NCBI RefSeq assembly: GCF_000295955.2
Contig: NZ_ALXE01000026.1
Coordinates: 104,800 to 168,799 of the forward strand
DNA: 64,000 nt
Direction: 5' to 3'
Origin: Pantoea sp. A4
GTDB lineage: Bacteria > Pseudomonadota > Gammaproteobacteria > Enterobacterales > Enterobacteriaceae
Below, piece after piece: positions 1 to 8,859 of this stretch. Every line of letters starts with the position of its first letter. Position 1 is the stretch's first letter. Position numbers and translations under genes: made by a program. Under the pieces are notes generated by a model. It did no database searches. It saw nothing but the letters and a program-made list of their open reading frames with translations, and was not told where the DNA came from.

Positions 1-578
1 GGGATCTCATCGCTTTCTGCTGCGGCTAACTCAGCCCAGTAGGCTTCGTTCTCTTCTTCTTCGGTCAACTCTTGCGGATCTTGTTCATCCATCCACGGAA
101 GCAGAGCGGTTTCCAACAGGTTGGTCACGCCACGACCGTGTGAGGCCGCAATCGGGTGGATCTCACCCAGGCCCAACGCGAAGAATTCCACGGTAGCAGA
201 ATCAGGATCAAGTCCGTCGGTTTTGTTTGCCACCAGGAACGTTGGCTTCTCACGGGCACGTAAGTGCTGCGCGATCTGCTGATCCGCAGGCATCAGGCCC
301 GCGCGCGCATCCACCATAAACAGCACGACATCAGCTTCTTCAATCGCCAGCAGCGACTGTTCCGCCATGCGGGTTTCAACACCCTCTTCGGTGCCATCAA
401 TACCGCCGGTATCAATGCAAATAAATTCGCGCCCTTCCACCTCGGCGCGACCATATTTGCGATCGCGAGTCAGTCCAGGAAAATCCGCTACCAGCGCATC
501 ACGGGTGCGCGTCAAACGGTTAAACAGCGTAGATTTTCCCACATTGGGACGGCCAACTAGCGCGACCACAGGTACCAT
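1..578 (-). CDS. der: GTPase Der (EngA), N-terminal part only
   Basis: Ribosome-assembly GTPase with two tandem G domains that acts in 50S subunit maturation. Only the first ~192 codons lie in the window; the gene runs off the left edge. The start ATG is at 578-576, after a GAGG-type ribosome-binding site. The first G domain is intact: P-loop GRPNVGKST at residues 9-17, DTGGI near residue 57 and NKTD near residue 118. An acidic linker rich in Glu ([11 protein letters not shown]) follows and leads to the missing second G domain and KH-like domain. It is the next gene downstream of bamB but is separated from it by a terminator, so it probably has its own promoter. Confidence 0.95.
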   Translation of the reverse strand, partial: MVPVVALVGRPNVGKSTLFNRLTRTRDALVADFPGLTRDRKYGRAEVEGREFICIDTGGIDGTEEGVETRMAEQSLLAIEEADVVLFMVDARAGLMPADQQIAQHLRAREKPTFLVANKTDGLDPDSATVEFFALGLGEIHPIAASHGRGVTNLLETALLPWMDEQDPQELTEEEENEAYWAELAAAESDEI

Positions 579-684
579 AACACTTGCCTCAATTAACTAA
601 AAAACGCCTGAATGGCGTGATTATAACGGCTTCGGCCGCCAGATTCAGGCGAAAGGCGATAAAAAACCCAGCCAGAAGAAAAAC

Positions 685-714
685 AAAACGGCCCCTGGGG
701 TCAGGAGCCGTTTT
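685..714 (-). terminator. Rho-independent terminator of bamB
   Basis: Read leftward, an AACGGC/GCCGTT stem with an inner CCT/AGG pairing is followed by a T-rich run (TTTTGTTTTTC). It lies just past the bamB stop and ends the hisS-yfgM-bamB transcript. Confidence 0.75.
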
Positions 715-734
715 TCACCAGTCGCCTCAGTGGC

Positions 735-1916
735 TTAACGGGTGATGGCGTAAACTTCTCCGCCTTTGGCCTGAATCAGCAGTTTATCGCCAGCCACTAC
801 AGGTTCAGTCTGGAAGCCAGAGCTGTCCACTTTCTGCTGCGCGACGAAACGGCCATCGTCAGTATTCATCCAGTGTACATAGCCTTCGCTATCACCCACC
901 ACCAGATAGCCGTTGAACAGCACTGGTGAAGTCAGATTGCGGTGCAGCAACTCACTCTGACGCCAGATCGCAACACCGCCATCGGTATTCAGGGCGATGA
1001 CACGGTCATCCTGATCAACGGTGAAGATGCGGCCTGCATCTACGATCAGATCTTTCACGCCGCCGATTTCACGTTTCCATAAAATCTGGCCGGAGCGCAG
1101 ATCCAGCGCACTCAGGTTACCATTGTAAGCCAGCGCATAGACAACGCCGTTAACAACTACTGGCGTGGTGTCTACATCGCTCAGGCGGTCGATTTCTGTC
1201 GCGCCGCTTGGCTGCGAAATACGCTGCTGCCAAATCAACTGGCCCTGGCTGAGGATAACTGCGCTCACGCGACCGTTATCACCACCAACAATCGCACCGC
1301 CAAAGGCCGTTGCAGGGGCTGACTCACCACGCAGGGAGAGTGCTGGCATGTCGAGGTTGACGCTCCATTTTGCAGCACCGGTTGCCTGGTCAAAGCCTTG
1401 CAGCATACCGTTGCTGGTGTGGATCAGCACCAGACCATCGCTCACTACCGGGCGAGAAAGCGCTTCACCTGCGGCTTTCGCCTGCCAGACGATTTTGCCA
1501 TCTTCGGTATTTAACGCATAAACCTGACCACGTTCACTGCCGATATACAGCAAGTTGCCGCTAACGGTCACACCGCCAGACAGCAGCGCAGAGATATTAT
1601 GCGAGAAGAAACCAGGATTCTCAGAGAGATCAACTTTCCACTTCACTTTACCGTTGTTAGCGTCCAGCGCTTTCACGATACCGAAACGATCGGCCGCATA
1701 AACGGTGCCATCCTGCCAGGCCGGATGCAGATTGGAATAGAAGTCACCCACGCCATCACCAACGGAGGTACTCCAGGCTTCCTGTGGATTAAACTGGTTT
1801 TCCACTTTAGGCAGCGGAGCCATTTTCACTACATCTTCTTCGCCGCTGAACAGCGAGCAACCGCTGAGCAGCGTCACTGACATCAGTGCTGGCAGCAGGT
1901 ATTTACGTAATTCCAT
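735..1916 (-). CDS. bamB: Outer-membrane assembly lipoprotein BamB
   Basis: Lipoprotein subunit of the beta-barrel assembly machine in the outer membrane; it binds BamA and helps outer-membrane protein folding. The 393-residue product begins with a lipoprotein signal (lipobox LLSGC, acylated Cys20). It then shows repeated PQQ/WD-like blades (for example VYALNTEDGKIVWQ, LSALDLRSGQILWKRE, VIALNTDGGVAIW) that form an eight-bladed propeller in the family. Length matches E. coli BamB (392 aa). It follows yfgM by 20 bp, and that pair is conserved. The ATG at 1916 is the natural start because it opens the signal peptide. Confidence 0.97.
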   Translation of the reverse strand: MELRKYLLPALMSVTLLSGCSLFSGEEDVVKMAPLPKVENQFNPQEAWSTSVGDGVGDFYSNLHPAWQDGTVYAADRFGIVKALDANNGKVKWKVDLSENPGFFSHNISALLSGGVTVSGNLLYIGSERGQVYALNTEDGKIVWQAKAAGEALSRPVVSDGLVLIHTSNGMLQGFDQATGAAKWSVNLDMPALSLRGESAPATAFGGAIVGGDNGRVSAVILSQGQLIWQQRISQPSGATEIDRLSDVDTTPVVVNGVVYALAYNGNLSALDLRSGQILWKREIGGVKDLIVDAGRIFTVDQDDRVIALNTDGGVAIWRQSELLHRNLTSPVLFNGYLVVGDSEGYVHWMNTDDGRFVAQQKVDSSGFQTEPVVAGDKLLIQAKGGEVYAITR

Positions 1917-1936
1917 GTGCGCTCTCTATAACTGGC

Positions 1937-2554
1937 TTAGCTTAAGTTATTCATTTTCATCTGCAGCATCTGCTTCAGCGCAGGTGAGGCATCAGAAGCC
2001 ACGCCTTTGCTCCACGCATCGCGTGCACCCTGCTTGTCGCCCTTGCTCAGCAGCGCTTCGCCGCGAATATCAGCAACAATAGCGCTCCAACCGTCACCTT
2101 TCACGCCCTCTAGCGTTTTCAGTGCGGCATCGGCCTGGTTCTGCTGAAGCTGGACGCGTGCCAGACGCAGATTGATGACCGACTGTAGATTGGCGTCTTT
2201 GGTGTCATTCAGACCGCTTTGCAGCTGCGCTGCCGCTTTGTCTAACTGACTGGCTTCCACATACTGTTTTGCCAGGTCCAGTGAAGCCAACGCACCGTAG
2301 GTGTTGTTGTTTTCACTGGCAAACTTCGCCACAGCGTCTAACGTTTGTGGTTTGTCTGCCTGCATTGCGGTGGTCAGTTGCTGATACTCAGCGGATGCAC
2401 CCGCGTCTACAGTTTCCTGATGGCCAGACCAGTAACGCCAGCCACCGAGAGCAACCAGACCCACGACAACGCCCACAGCCAACGCTTTGCCGTTATTGGC
2501 AAAAAAGCGGCGCAGTGCGTCCATCTGTTCGTTTTCGTTGCTGTAAATTTCCAC
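1937..2554 (-). CDS. yfgM: YfgM, inner-membrane TPR-like ancillary SecYEG translocon protein
   Basis: E. coli YfgM is a single-pass inner-membrane protein that joins PpiD at the Sec translocon and affects RcsB stability. The 205-residue product has a short cytoplasmic segment, one membrane helix around residues 22-44 (ALAVGVVVGLVALGGWRYW) and a helical TPR-like periplasmic domain. It starts at GTG (2554-2552) behind a GAGAGGGA ribosome-binding site; the product begins M-E-I-Y like its E. coli homologue. It lies between hisS (33 bp upstream) and bamB (20 bp downstream), an arrangement known as one transcript. Confidence 0.93.
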   Translation of the reverse strand: MEIYSNENEQMDALRRFFANNGKALAVGVVVGLVALGGWRYWSGHQETVDAGASAEYQQLTTAMQADKPQTLDAVAKFASENNNTYGALASLDLAKQYVEASQLDKAAAQLQSGLNDTKDANLQSVINLRLARVQLQQNQADAALKTLEGVKGDGWSAIVADIRGEALLSKGDKQGARDAWSKGVASDASPALKQMLQMKMNNLS

Positions 2555-2587
2555 GCAATCCCTCTCTGTTCTCAGGTTGTTACGGCG

Positions 2588-3868
2588 TTACGCTGATTGC
2601 AACAGCGCACGAATAGCGGTAACAGCCTCTGTCTGCGCCAGCGTTTGCTGATCGCCTGTGCGCAGATTTTTAATCACTACCTGCCCAGCGTTAACTTCGT
2701 CTTCGCCCAGCACCAATGCTACTTGTGCTCCCCACTTGTCCGCCCGGGCAAACTGCTTCTTGAAGTTGCCGCCACCGAAGTTAGTCATTAACTTCAGCTC
2801 TGGTGCCTCATCACGCAGTTTTTCCGCCAGCTGCATCGCCGCTGACTGTACGCCCTGGCCTGAAGCGATAACATAGACATCAACAATGCGCGTCGGTTCA
2901 AATTCTGGGTTAACGGCCTGAACCAGTAACACCAAACGCTCCAGTCCCATGGCGAAACCAACCGCTGGCGTAGCACGCCCACCCAGCTGTTCTACCAGGC
3001 CATCATAGCGGCCACCGGCACACACGGTGCCCTGTGAACCCAGGCTGCTGGTGACCCATTCAAAGACGGTGCGGTTGTAGTAATCGAGGCCACGCACCAG
3101 ACGCTGGTTTACGGTGTAGGCAATTCCCGCATCGTCCAGCAGGCTGCACAGCCCGTTGAAGTGGGTGCGTGAATCTTCATCCAGATAGTCATTCAGCGTT
3201 GGAGCATCATTCAGCAGCACCTGAACATCTGGATTCTTGCTGTCCAGCACGCGCAGCGGGTTGCTGTACATGCGGCGTTTGCAATCTTCATCCAGCTTAT
3301 CTTTATGCTGCTCAAGGAAGGCCACCAGCGCATCGCGGTAATTCGCGCGAGCTTCCAGTGAACCGATAGAGTTGAGTTCCAGACGGACGTGATCGGCAAT
3401 CCCTAACGCTTTCCACCAGCGCGCGGTCATCATGATCAGTTCGGCATCAATGTCCGGCCCCTGCAGGCCGAAAACCTCTGCGCCGATCTGATGGAACTGA
3501 CGGTAACGGCCTTTTTGCGGGCGCTCATAGCGGAACATCGGACCGATGTACCACAGGCGCTGCTCCTGATTGTAGAGTAAGCCGTGTTCAATACCGGCGC
3601 GCACGCAACCCGCAGTCCCTTCCGGGCGCAGCGTCAGACTTTCACCGTTGCGGTCGTCAAAGGTATACATCTCTTTTTCAACCACATCGGTGACTTCACC
3701 GATCGCGCGTTTAAACAGCGGCGTTTGTTCTACAATCGGTAAGCGAATTTCGCTAAAACCGTAACTTGCCAGCACCTGTTTCAGGATGCCTTCAATGCGT
3801 TGCCAGACCGCAGTTTCCGCAGGCAGATAGTCGTTCATCCCGCGAATTGCTTGAATATTCTTCGCCAC
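2588..3868 (-). CDS. hisS: Histidine-tRNA ligase
   Basis: Class II aminoacyl-tRNA synthetase that charges tRNA-His; cytoplasmic homodimer. The 426-residue product has the family length (E. coli 424). Visible motifs: class II motif 2 ([24 protein letters not shown]), the histidine-specific [15 protein letters not shown] and [14 protein letters not shown], motif 3 ([13 protein letters not shown]) and the C-terminal anticodon-binding domain. The start is GTG at 3868-3866, giving [11 protein letters not shown] as in E. coli. The order ispG-hisS-yfgM-bamB is conserved. Confidence 0.97.
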   Translation of the reverse strand: MAKNIQAIRGMNDYLPAETAVWQRIEGILKQVLASYGFSEIRLPIVEQTPLFKRAIGEVTDVVEKEMYTFDDRNGESLTLRPEGTAGCVRAGIEHGLLYNQEQRLWYIGPMFRYERPQKGRYRQFHQIGAEVFGLQGPDIDAELIMMTARWWKALGIADHVRLELNSIGSLEARANYRDALVAFLEQHKDKLDEDCKRRMYSNPLRVLDSKNPDVQVLLNDAPTLNDYLDEDSRTHFNGLCSLLDDAGIAYTVNQRLVRGLDYYNRTVFEWVTSSLGSQGTVCAGGRYDGLVEQLGGRATPAVGFAMGLERLVLLVQAVNPEFEPTRIVDVYVIASGQGVQSAAMQLAEKLRDEAPELKLMTNFGGGNFKKQFARADKWGAQVALVLGEDEVNAGQVVIKNLRTGDQQTLAQTEAVTAIRALLQSA

Positions 3869-3974
3869 GTTAGAATCTCTTAATACAAAAAAACCTGTCC
3901 GGCATCATACCTTATGAGGATGAAACCGCACAGGCTCAATCATTAATGTCATGTGCCGCTGGGGCACATGGCCG

Positions 3975-5096
3975 TTATTTTTCTACTTGTTGGATATCAA
4001 TGCGACGGCTTTGATCGATGATGGAAGCCTTAGCACGAATGCGCGCTTCCAGCTGATCGATCATGTCGTTGTTATCCAGGCGATCGCGTTGACGCACGCC
4101 ATCTTCGTAGAAACCACTTTTCTTATTACCACCGGTTACGCCCAGCGTAGACACTGTGGCTTCGCCTGGGCCGTTCACCACACAACCGATGATCGAAATA
4201 TCCATTGGCGTGATGATATCTTCCAGTCGTTCTTCCAGCGCATTGACGGTGCCGATGACATCGAATTCCTGACGCGAGCAGGTCGGGCAGGCAATAAAGT
4301 TGATGCCACGAGAGCGAATACGCAGAGATTTCAGAATGTCGTAACCGACTTTAACTTCTTCAACCGGGTCGGCCGCCAGCGAAATTCGCAGCGTGTCACC
4401 AATCCCTTCGGCTAACAGTAACCCTAAGCCAATCGCTGATTTTACTGCACCGGCGCGCGCGCCACCGGCTTCGGTGATCCCGAGGTGCAGCGGCTGATCG
4501 ATAGCTTTTGCCAGCAAACGATAGGACTCAACGGCGAGGAAAACATCGGATGCTTTTACGCTAACTTTGAACTGATCAAAGTTAAGGCGATCCAGATGAT
4601 CAACGTGACGCATGGCGGACTCAAGCAGCGCCTGCGGCGTCGGCTCGCCATATTTTTCCTGCAAATCTTTTTCCAGAGAACCGGCGTTAACACCAATTCG
4701 GATCGGAATGTTGTAATGACGAGCGCAATCGACGACCTGGCGAATACGCTCATTATTACCAATGTTACCTGGGTTGATACGCAAACAGTCAACGCCATAT
4801 TCGGCGACTTTCAGCGCAATGCGGTAGTCAAAATGGATATCAGCTACCAGCGGTACGTTGACCTGCTGCTTAATCAGTTTGAAAGCTTCGGCTGCGTCCA
4901 TGGTCGGAACCGAGACACGAACAATATCGACCCCAACGCGTTCCAGCGCCTGGATCTGTTTAACCGTAGCTTCAACATCGGTGGTGCGGGTGTTAGTCAT
5001 TGACTGAACGGCGATGGGCGCTCCATCGCCGACTGGCACCTTACCGACGTAAATCCGTTTTGATTTGCGGCGGATGATGGGTGCTTCGTTATGCAT
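3975..5096 (-). CDS. ispG: 4-hydroxy-3-methylbut-2-en-1-yl diphosphate synthase (flavodoxin), IspG
   Basis: [4Fe-4S] enzyme of the MEP isoprenoid pathway that converts MEcPP to HMBPP. The 373-residue product ends with the cluster-binding part: CPTCS and [12 protein letters not shown] carry the three cysteine ligands. An in-frame upstream codon exists at 5111, but the ATG at 5096 follows a GAGAGAG ribosome-binding site and gives the family N-terminus [12 protein letters not shown]. The gene sits between rodZ and hisS. It matters for interpreting the window: this essential Fe-S enzyme must obtain its cluster although the nearby isc operon lacks iscU. Confidence 0.97.
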   Translation of the reverse strand: MHNEAPIIRRKSKRIYVGKVPVGDGAPIAVQSMTNTRTTDVEATVKQIQALERVGVDIVRVSVPTMDAAEAFKLIKQQVNVPLVADIHFDYRIALKVAEYGVDCLRINPGNIGNNERIRQVVDCARHYNIPIRIGVNAGSLEKDLQEKYGEPTPQALLESAMRHVDHLDRLNFDQFKVSVKASDVFLAVESYRLLAKAIDQPLHLGITEAGGARAGAVKSAIGLGLLLAEGIGDTLRISLAADPVEEVKVGYDILKSLRIRSRGINFIACPTCSRQEFDVIGTVNALEERLEDIITPMDISIIGCVVNGPGEATVSTLGVTGGNKKSGFYEDGVRQRDRLDNNDMIDQLEARIRAKASIIDQSRRIDIQQVEK

Positions 5097-5134
5097 ACTC
5101 TCTCTCCACAATTGCCCTGGAACGCGATACGGCG

Positions 5135-6118
5135 TTATTGCGCACCTAACGTCAGGCGGGCAACCTGGTTATTACGGATAAAACGACTTAAATCAACGGG
5201 CTGATTCTTAAATTGCACCTCAACGGCTGCTGGCGCACCAATTTTCAGACGATAAGGTGCTTTACCAGTAAGGCTCAGCTTACCACCGTTGTGTTGAACG
5301 CCGCTGAACAGTTTTTTACCGGTTGCGTCAACCACTTCCAGCCAGCAGTCTGCTTTGAACTGCATGACCACATCATTGGCATCAGTCACTGGTGCGTTAA
5401 CATCGGCCGTCGCTGTTGGCATGGTTGCCGCTGCGGTTGGTGCAGGGCTTACCGGCGCCTGTGAAGGCGAAACCACTGCGTTATCAGCACTCGGAGCTGT
5501 TGGCGCTGCTGCGGTATTGGTATCCGTGGTGGTGCTGGTTGCAGCAGGCGCAGGCGTGCTATCGCTAGCAACAGGCGCAGCTGAGGTGTTATCTAGTGGT
5601 GTCGTCGTGTTGTCTGCACCGTTTTCCAGTGCGATCGACTGGCTGTTATCACCGCTGGCGGTACTGCCATTATCATTGGCCATCGAGACCAGATCCTGCT
5701 GTGAGGCTTTATGATTCTGCCACCACCATGCACCGGTCAAACCGACGACGACGAACAAAACAAGAAAGGTAAAGACCCAAAGCCAGCCGTCACGCTTTTT
5801 GCGTTTTTTGCCCAGCGAAAAGTTTTTCATCGGCTCAATTTTGGCAGCGCGAATCGGCGTCTGTTTCGCCATAATCGGCAACAATTCCTCTTCAGGAATC
5901 CGCACAAGACGCGCATAAGAGCGGATGTAACCACGCAAGAAGGTCGACGCTAAGTCAGCGGGGGCTTTATCTTCCTCGATATCCCGCACCGTTGAGAGTT
6001 TCAGGCACAGGCGTTCTGCGACGTTTTGCTGGGTCAGTCCCATCTGCTCACGGGCCAGACGCAGGCGTTCGCCTGTGGAATGTACTGCAGATTTTTCTTG
6101 AGTGGCTTCAGTATTCAT
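5135..6118 (-). CDS. rodZ: Cytoskeletal protein RodZ
   Basis: Bitopic inner-membrane protein that links MreB filaments to the cell-wall elongation machinery and maintains rod shape. In the 327-residue product, an N-terminal helix-turn-helix (about residues 17-80) binds MreB in the family. A basic KKRKKRDG patch precedes one membrane helix (about 112-134, [20 protein letters not shown]). A Thr/Ala/Pro/Ser-rich periplasmic linker (about 150-240) follows, then a C-terminal beta domain (DUF4115). Located between pilW and ispG as in E. coli. The linker is low complexity and probably evolves fast. Confidence 0.94.
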   Translation of the reverse strand: MNTEATQEKSAVHSTGERLRLAREQMGLTQQNVAERLCLKLSTVRDIEEDKAPADLASTFLRGYIRSYARLVRIPEEELLPIMAKQTPIRAAKIEPMKNFSLGKKRKKRDGWLWVFTFLVLFVVVGLTGAWWWQNHKASQQDLVSMANDNGSTASGDNSQSIALENGADNTTTPLDNTSAAPVASDSTPAPAATSTTTDTNTAAAPTAPSADNAVVSPSQAPVSPAPTAAATMPTATADVNAPVTDANDVVMQFKADCWLEVVDATGKKLFSGVQHNGGKLSLTGKAPYRLKIGAPAAVEVQFKNQPVDLSRFIRNNQVARLTLGAQ

Positions 6119-6174
6119 TAGCTAAATAACGCTGGTACTGTATCGATTGCGGAAAACGTCGCGAACCGGTCGCC

Positions 6175-6837
6175 TTAACGTATAACGTCAGCAGCGTGCC
6201 CCTGTAGCGCGGCGAAACGTATTTGTAGCTCAAGGCTCTCAGTGGTTGCTGAAAGCCGTTGGTGGTAAATCTCTACTAACAGCGATCCTGCTTTAGCATC
6301 CTTTCGCAGTAACTGCTCCCGCGCTTCTTCCAGCAAACGCGTGGCCTGGCTGCCATCTGCATCCAACGCCTTTAATAAAGCAACACTTGCGGCAGTAAAA
6401 TTCTTCGCCTGCAAATAACAGTAACCTGATTGTGCCAGCGCGTCACTACGGGCATCGGATTCCGGTGCGCTGGCTGCCCGTTTAAACTGTTGATGCGCTT
6501 CATCATACTGCCCTAAAGCGCAGAGAAACGCACCGTAATTGTTAGCGACATAGCCATTATTCGATGCCAGCCGCTGCGCCTGTTGATACGCCCTGGTTGC
6601 CGCCAGATGACGCTGCTGCTGTTGCAGCAGACGCGCCTGCGCCAGGTGCACCCGGTAATCACTGGGTGCGGCCTGCACGGCACGTTGTAACTGGCGTGCC
6701 GCAGCGGTTTCATCACCACTGGCAAGATAGTGCAAAGCAAGCTGTAAACGGATGTCTGCGGCACCGGATAACTCGGGCTGCGTGACACACCCACTTACAA
6801 CAAACAGGCCCAACCAAAAAGCTAAATACCGTTTCAC
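6175..6837 (-). CDS. pilW: PilW/PilF-type TPR lipoprotein (YfgC-region type IV pilus stability-like protein)
   Basis: Predicted outer-membrane lipoprotein with tetratricopeptide repeats, homologous to PilW/PilF, which helps secretin assembly in type IV pilus systems; its role in enterobacteria is poorly defined. The chosen start is GTG at 6837-6835 behind GGGAG. It gives a clean signal peptide MKRYLAFWLGLFVVSGC with acylated Cys17 and 220 residues; a further in-frame GTG at 6861 would add a non-signal extension. TPR-like helices follow (for example NNYGAFLCALGQYDEAHQQF). It lies 83 bp downstream of rlmN, the conserved context. Confidence 0.85.
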   Translation of the reverse strand: MKRYLAFWLGLFVVSGCVTQPELSGAADIRLQLALHYLASGDETAAARQLQRAVQAAPSDYRVHLAQARLLQQQQRHLAATRAYQQAQRLASNNGYVANNYGAFLCALGQYDEAHQQFKRAASAPESDARSDALAQSGYCYLQAKNFTAASVALLKALDADGSQATRLLEEAREQLLRKDAKAGSLLVEIYHQRLSATTESLELQIRFAALQGHAADVIR

Positions 6838-6920
6838 TGGCGCATCTCCCTGATGATTCACATGGTCAGGCCGCAGCCTGCCATGTCATCTTTAGGGAAG
6901 AAACGCCGTTATGCTGGGTT

Positions 6921-8090
6921 TCAGAGCGCCTTCACAGCGATCGCTTCACCCGCCATTCTTTTCTTCATGGTGCGCTTGGTACGGTCAATAACGTCACCGG
7001 CTAACTGACCACAAGCGGCGTCAATATCATCACCACGCGTCTTACGGACGATAGTCGTAAATCCATAATCCATCAACACTTTGCAGAAGCGGTCGATGCG
7101 GCTGTTAGAGCTACGGCCATACGGCGCGCCAGGGAACGGGTTCCACGGGATCAGGTTGATTTTGCATGGCGTGTCTTTCAACAGCTCCGCTAACTGATGC
7201 GCGTCATCGGTGCTGTCATTGACGTGATCCAGCATTACATACTCAATGGTCACACGGCCCTGGTTGGCGTTGGACTTAGAGATGTAGCGTTTCACCGCCG
7301 CCAGGAATGTCTCGATGTTGTACTTTTTGTTGATCGGTACAATGTCATCACGCAGGGCATCGTTCGGGGCATGTAATGAGATGGCCAGCGCCACATCAAT
7401 CATATCACCCAGTTTATCCAACGCCGGGACCACACCAGAGGTAGACAGCGTTACGCGGCGTTTAGACAGACCAAAACCGAAGTCATCCAGCATGATTTCC
7501 ATCGCTGGCACGACGTTGTTCAGGTTAAGCAGTGGCTCACCCATGCCCATCATCACCACGTTGGTGATAGGACGCTGGCCGGTCACTTTCTGCGCACCGA
7601 CAATTTTCGCCGCACGCCATACCTGACCAATAATCTCGGAAACACGCAGGTTACGGTTAAAGCCCTGCTGTGCAGTCGAACAGAATTTACACTCCAGCGC
7701 GCAGCCCACCTGGGAAGAGACACACAGTGTGGCGCGATCTTTCTCTGGGATGTACACCGTTTCCACCAGCTGATCGCCAACACGAATCGCCCACTTGATG
7801 GTGCCATCAGAAGAGCGCATCTCTTCGGCGACTTCCGGGGCGCGGATTTCGGTCAGCTCAATCAGTTTATTGCGCAGTACTTTGTTGATATCCGTCATCT
7901 GCTCGAAATCATCGCAGCAGTAGTGGTAAATCCACTTCATGACCTGATCGGCGCGGAAAGGCTTTTCGCCCAGCGAAACAAAGAACTCGCGCATCTGCTG
8001 ACGGCTCAGATCCAGCAGGTTAATCTTCTCTTTTTTTGGGGAAACAACAACGGGTGAAGTGGACGATGACGTCACAATCTGTTCGGACAT
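6921..8090 (-). CDS. rlmN: Dual-specificity 23S rRNA/tRNA adenine C2 methyltransferase RlmN
   Basis: Radical-SAM enzyme that methylates C2 of A2503 in 23S rRNA and A37 in some tRNAs. The 389-residue product has the radical-SAM motif C130-x3-C134-x2-C137 for the [4Fe-4S] cluster. It also has the two mechanistic cysteines of the family: Cys123 in TLCVSS and a C-terminal Cys in [12 protein letters not shown]. The glycine-rich GMGEPLLN motif is present. It needs an Fe-S cluster, as IspG does. It is flanked by ndk upstream and pilW downstream as in E. coli. Confidence 0.97.
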   Translation of the reverse strand: MSEQIVTSSSTSPVVVSPKKEKINLLDLSRQQMREFFVSLGEKPFRADQVMKWIYHYCCDDFEQMTDINKVLRNKLIELTEIRAPEVAEEMRSSDGTIKWAIRVGDQLVETVYIPEKDRATLCVSSQVGCALECKFCSTAQQGFNRNLRVSEIIGQVWRAAKIVGAQKVTGQRPITNVVMMGMGEPLLNLNNVVPAMEIMLDDFGFGLSKRRVTLSTSGVVPALDKLGDMIDVALAISLHAPNDALRDDIVPINKKYNIETFLAAVKRYISKSNANQGRVTIEYVMLDHVNDSTDDAHQLAELLKDTPCKINLIPWNPFPGAPYGRSSNSRIDRFCKVLMDYGFTTIVRKTRGDDIDAACGQLAGDVIDRTKRTMKKRMAGEAIAVKAL

Positions 8091-8149
8091 AATGTTCTCT
8101 GGCCTCGTTATTACACGTTATGGCTCTGGTTTAGGATAGTAGAAAAAAG

Positions 8150-8183
8150 TGCGCCCTTGTTGAGAGACCCCAACAAGGGCGCA
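8150..8183 (-). terminator. Rho-independent terminator of ndk
   Basis: A perfect 13-bp stem (TGCGCCCTTGTTG with its complement) around a short loop; read leftward it is followed by CTTTTTTC. It lies between the ndk stop and the rlmN start and separates the two transcripts. Confidence 0.85.
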
Positions 8184-8258
8184 GCATTGTACAACATCTA
8201 CCGGGTGAAGCGCATGCCTTAACAAAAATTTGTTAGTGCGACGCTCCGGGCAGCTCGC

Positions 8259-8690
8259 TTAGCGAGTGCGTGGGCAGATTTCGTTCTCAGCGAAGAAGTA
8301 CGCGATTTCACGTGCAGCAGACTCAGTAGAATCTGAACCGTGAGTTGCGTTTTCGGTGAAGCTGTCAGCGTAGTCAGCACGCAGAGTACCAGCCAGAGCG
8401 TTGTCTGGGTTGGTTGCGCCCATCAGGTCACGGTGACGCTGAACGGCGTTTTCGCCTTCCAGAGCAGAAACCACAACTGGACCTGAAGTCATGAACTCAA
8501 CCAGACCGTCGAAGAATGGACGACCTTTGTGCTCAGCATAGAAGCCTTCAGCCTGCTCTTTGGTCAGGTGAACCATTTTAGCTGCAACGATTTTGAAGCC
8601 AGCGCTTTCAAAACGGTTGTAGATTGCGCCAATTACGTTTTTAGCAACTGCGTTTGGCTTGATGATAGAAAAAGTACGTTCGATTGCCAT
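8259..8690 (-). CDS. ndk: Nucleoside diphosphate kinase
   Basis: Transfers phosphate from ATP to NDPs through a phosphohistidine. The 143-residue product equals E. coli Ndk in length and carries the active-site histidine at 117 in NATHGSDS. The open frame extends upstream to 8792, but the ATG at 8690 follows AGGTTATC and gives the conserved [13 protein letters not shown]-terminus. It stands alone between two intergenic gaps (168 bp on each side), with its own terminator downstream. Confidence 0.98.
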   Translation of the reverse strand: MAIERTFSIIKPNAVAKNVIGAIYNRFESAGFKIVAAKMVHLTKEQAEGFYAEHKGRPFFDGLVEFMTSGPVVVSALEGENAVQRHRDLMGATNPDNALAGTLRADYADSFTENATHGSDSTESAAREIAYFFAENEICPRTR

Positions 8691-8859
8691 GATAACCTCT
8701 GTTGGAACTTCCAGTGAAGACCGGTACGCACCGGTCTGGAAACGGCGCCGATTATAGGGGCTGATCCTGCCCTTGCCTATCGGCCGAGCCATAATTTAGT
8801 GAAAAACCGGGGCACATTCACGATAAACGCACAGTTGTTAACCTGTACGTTACTCGTTG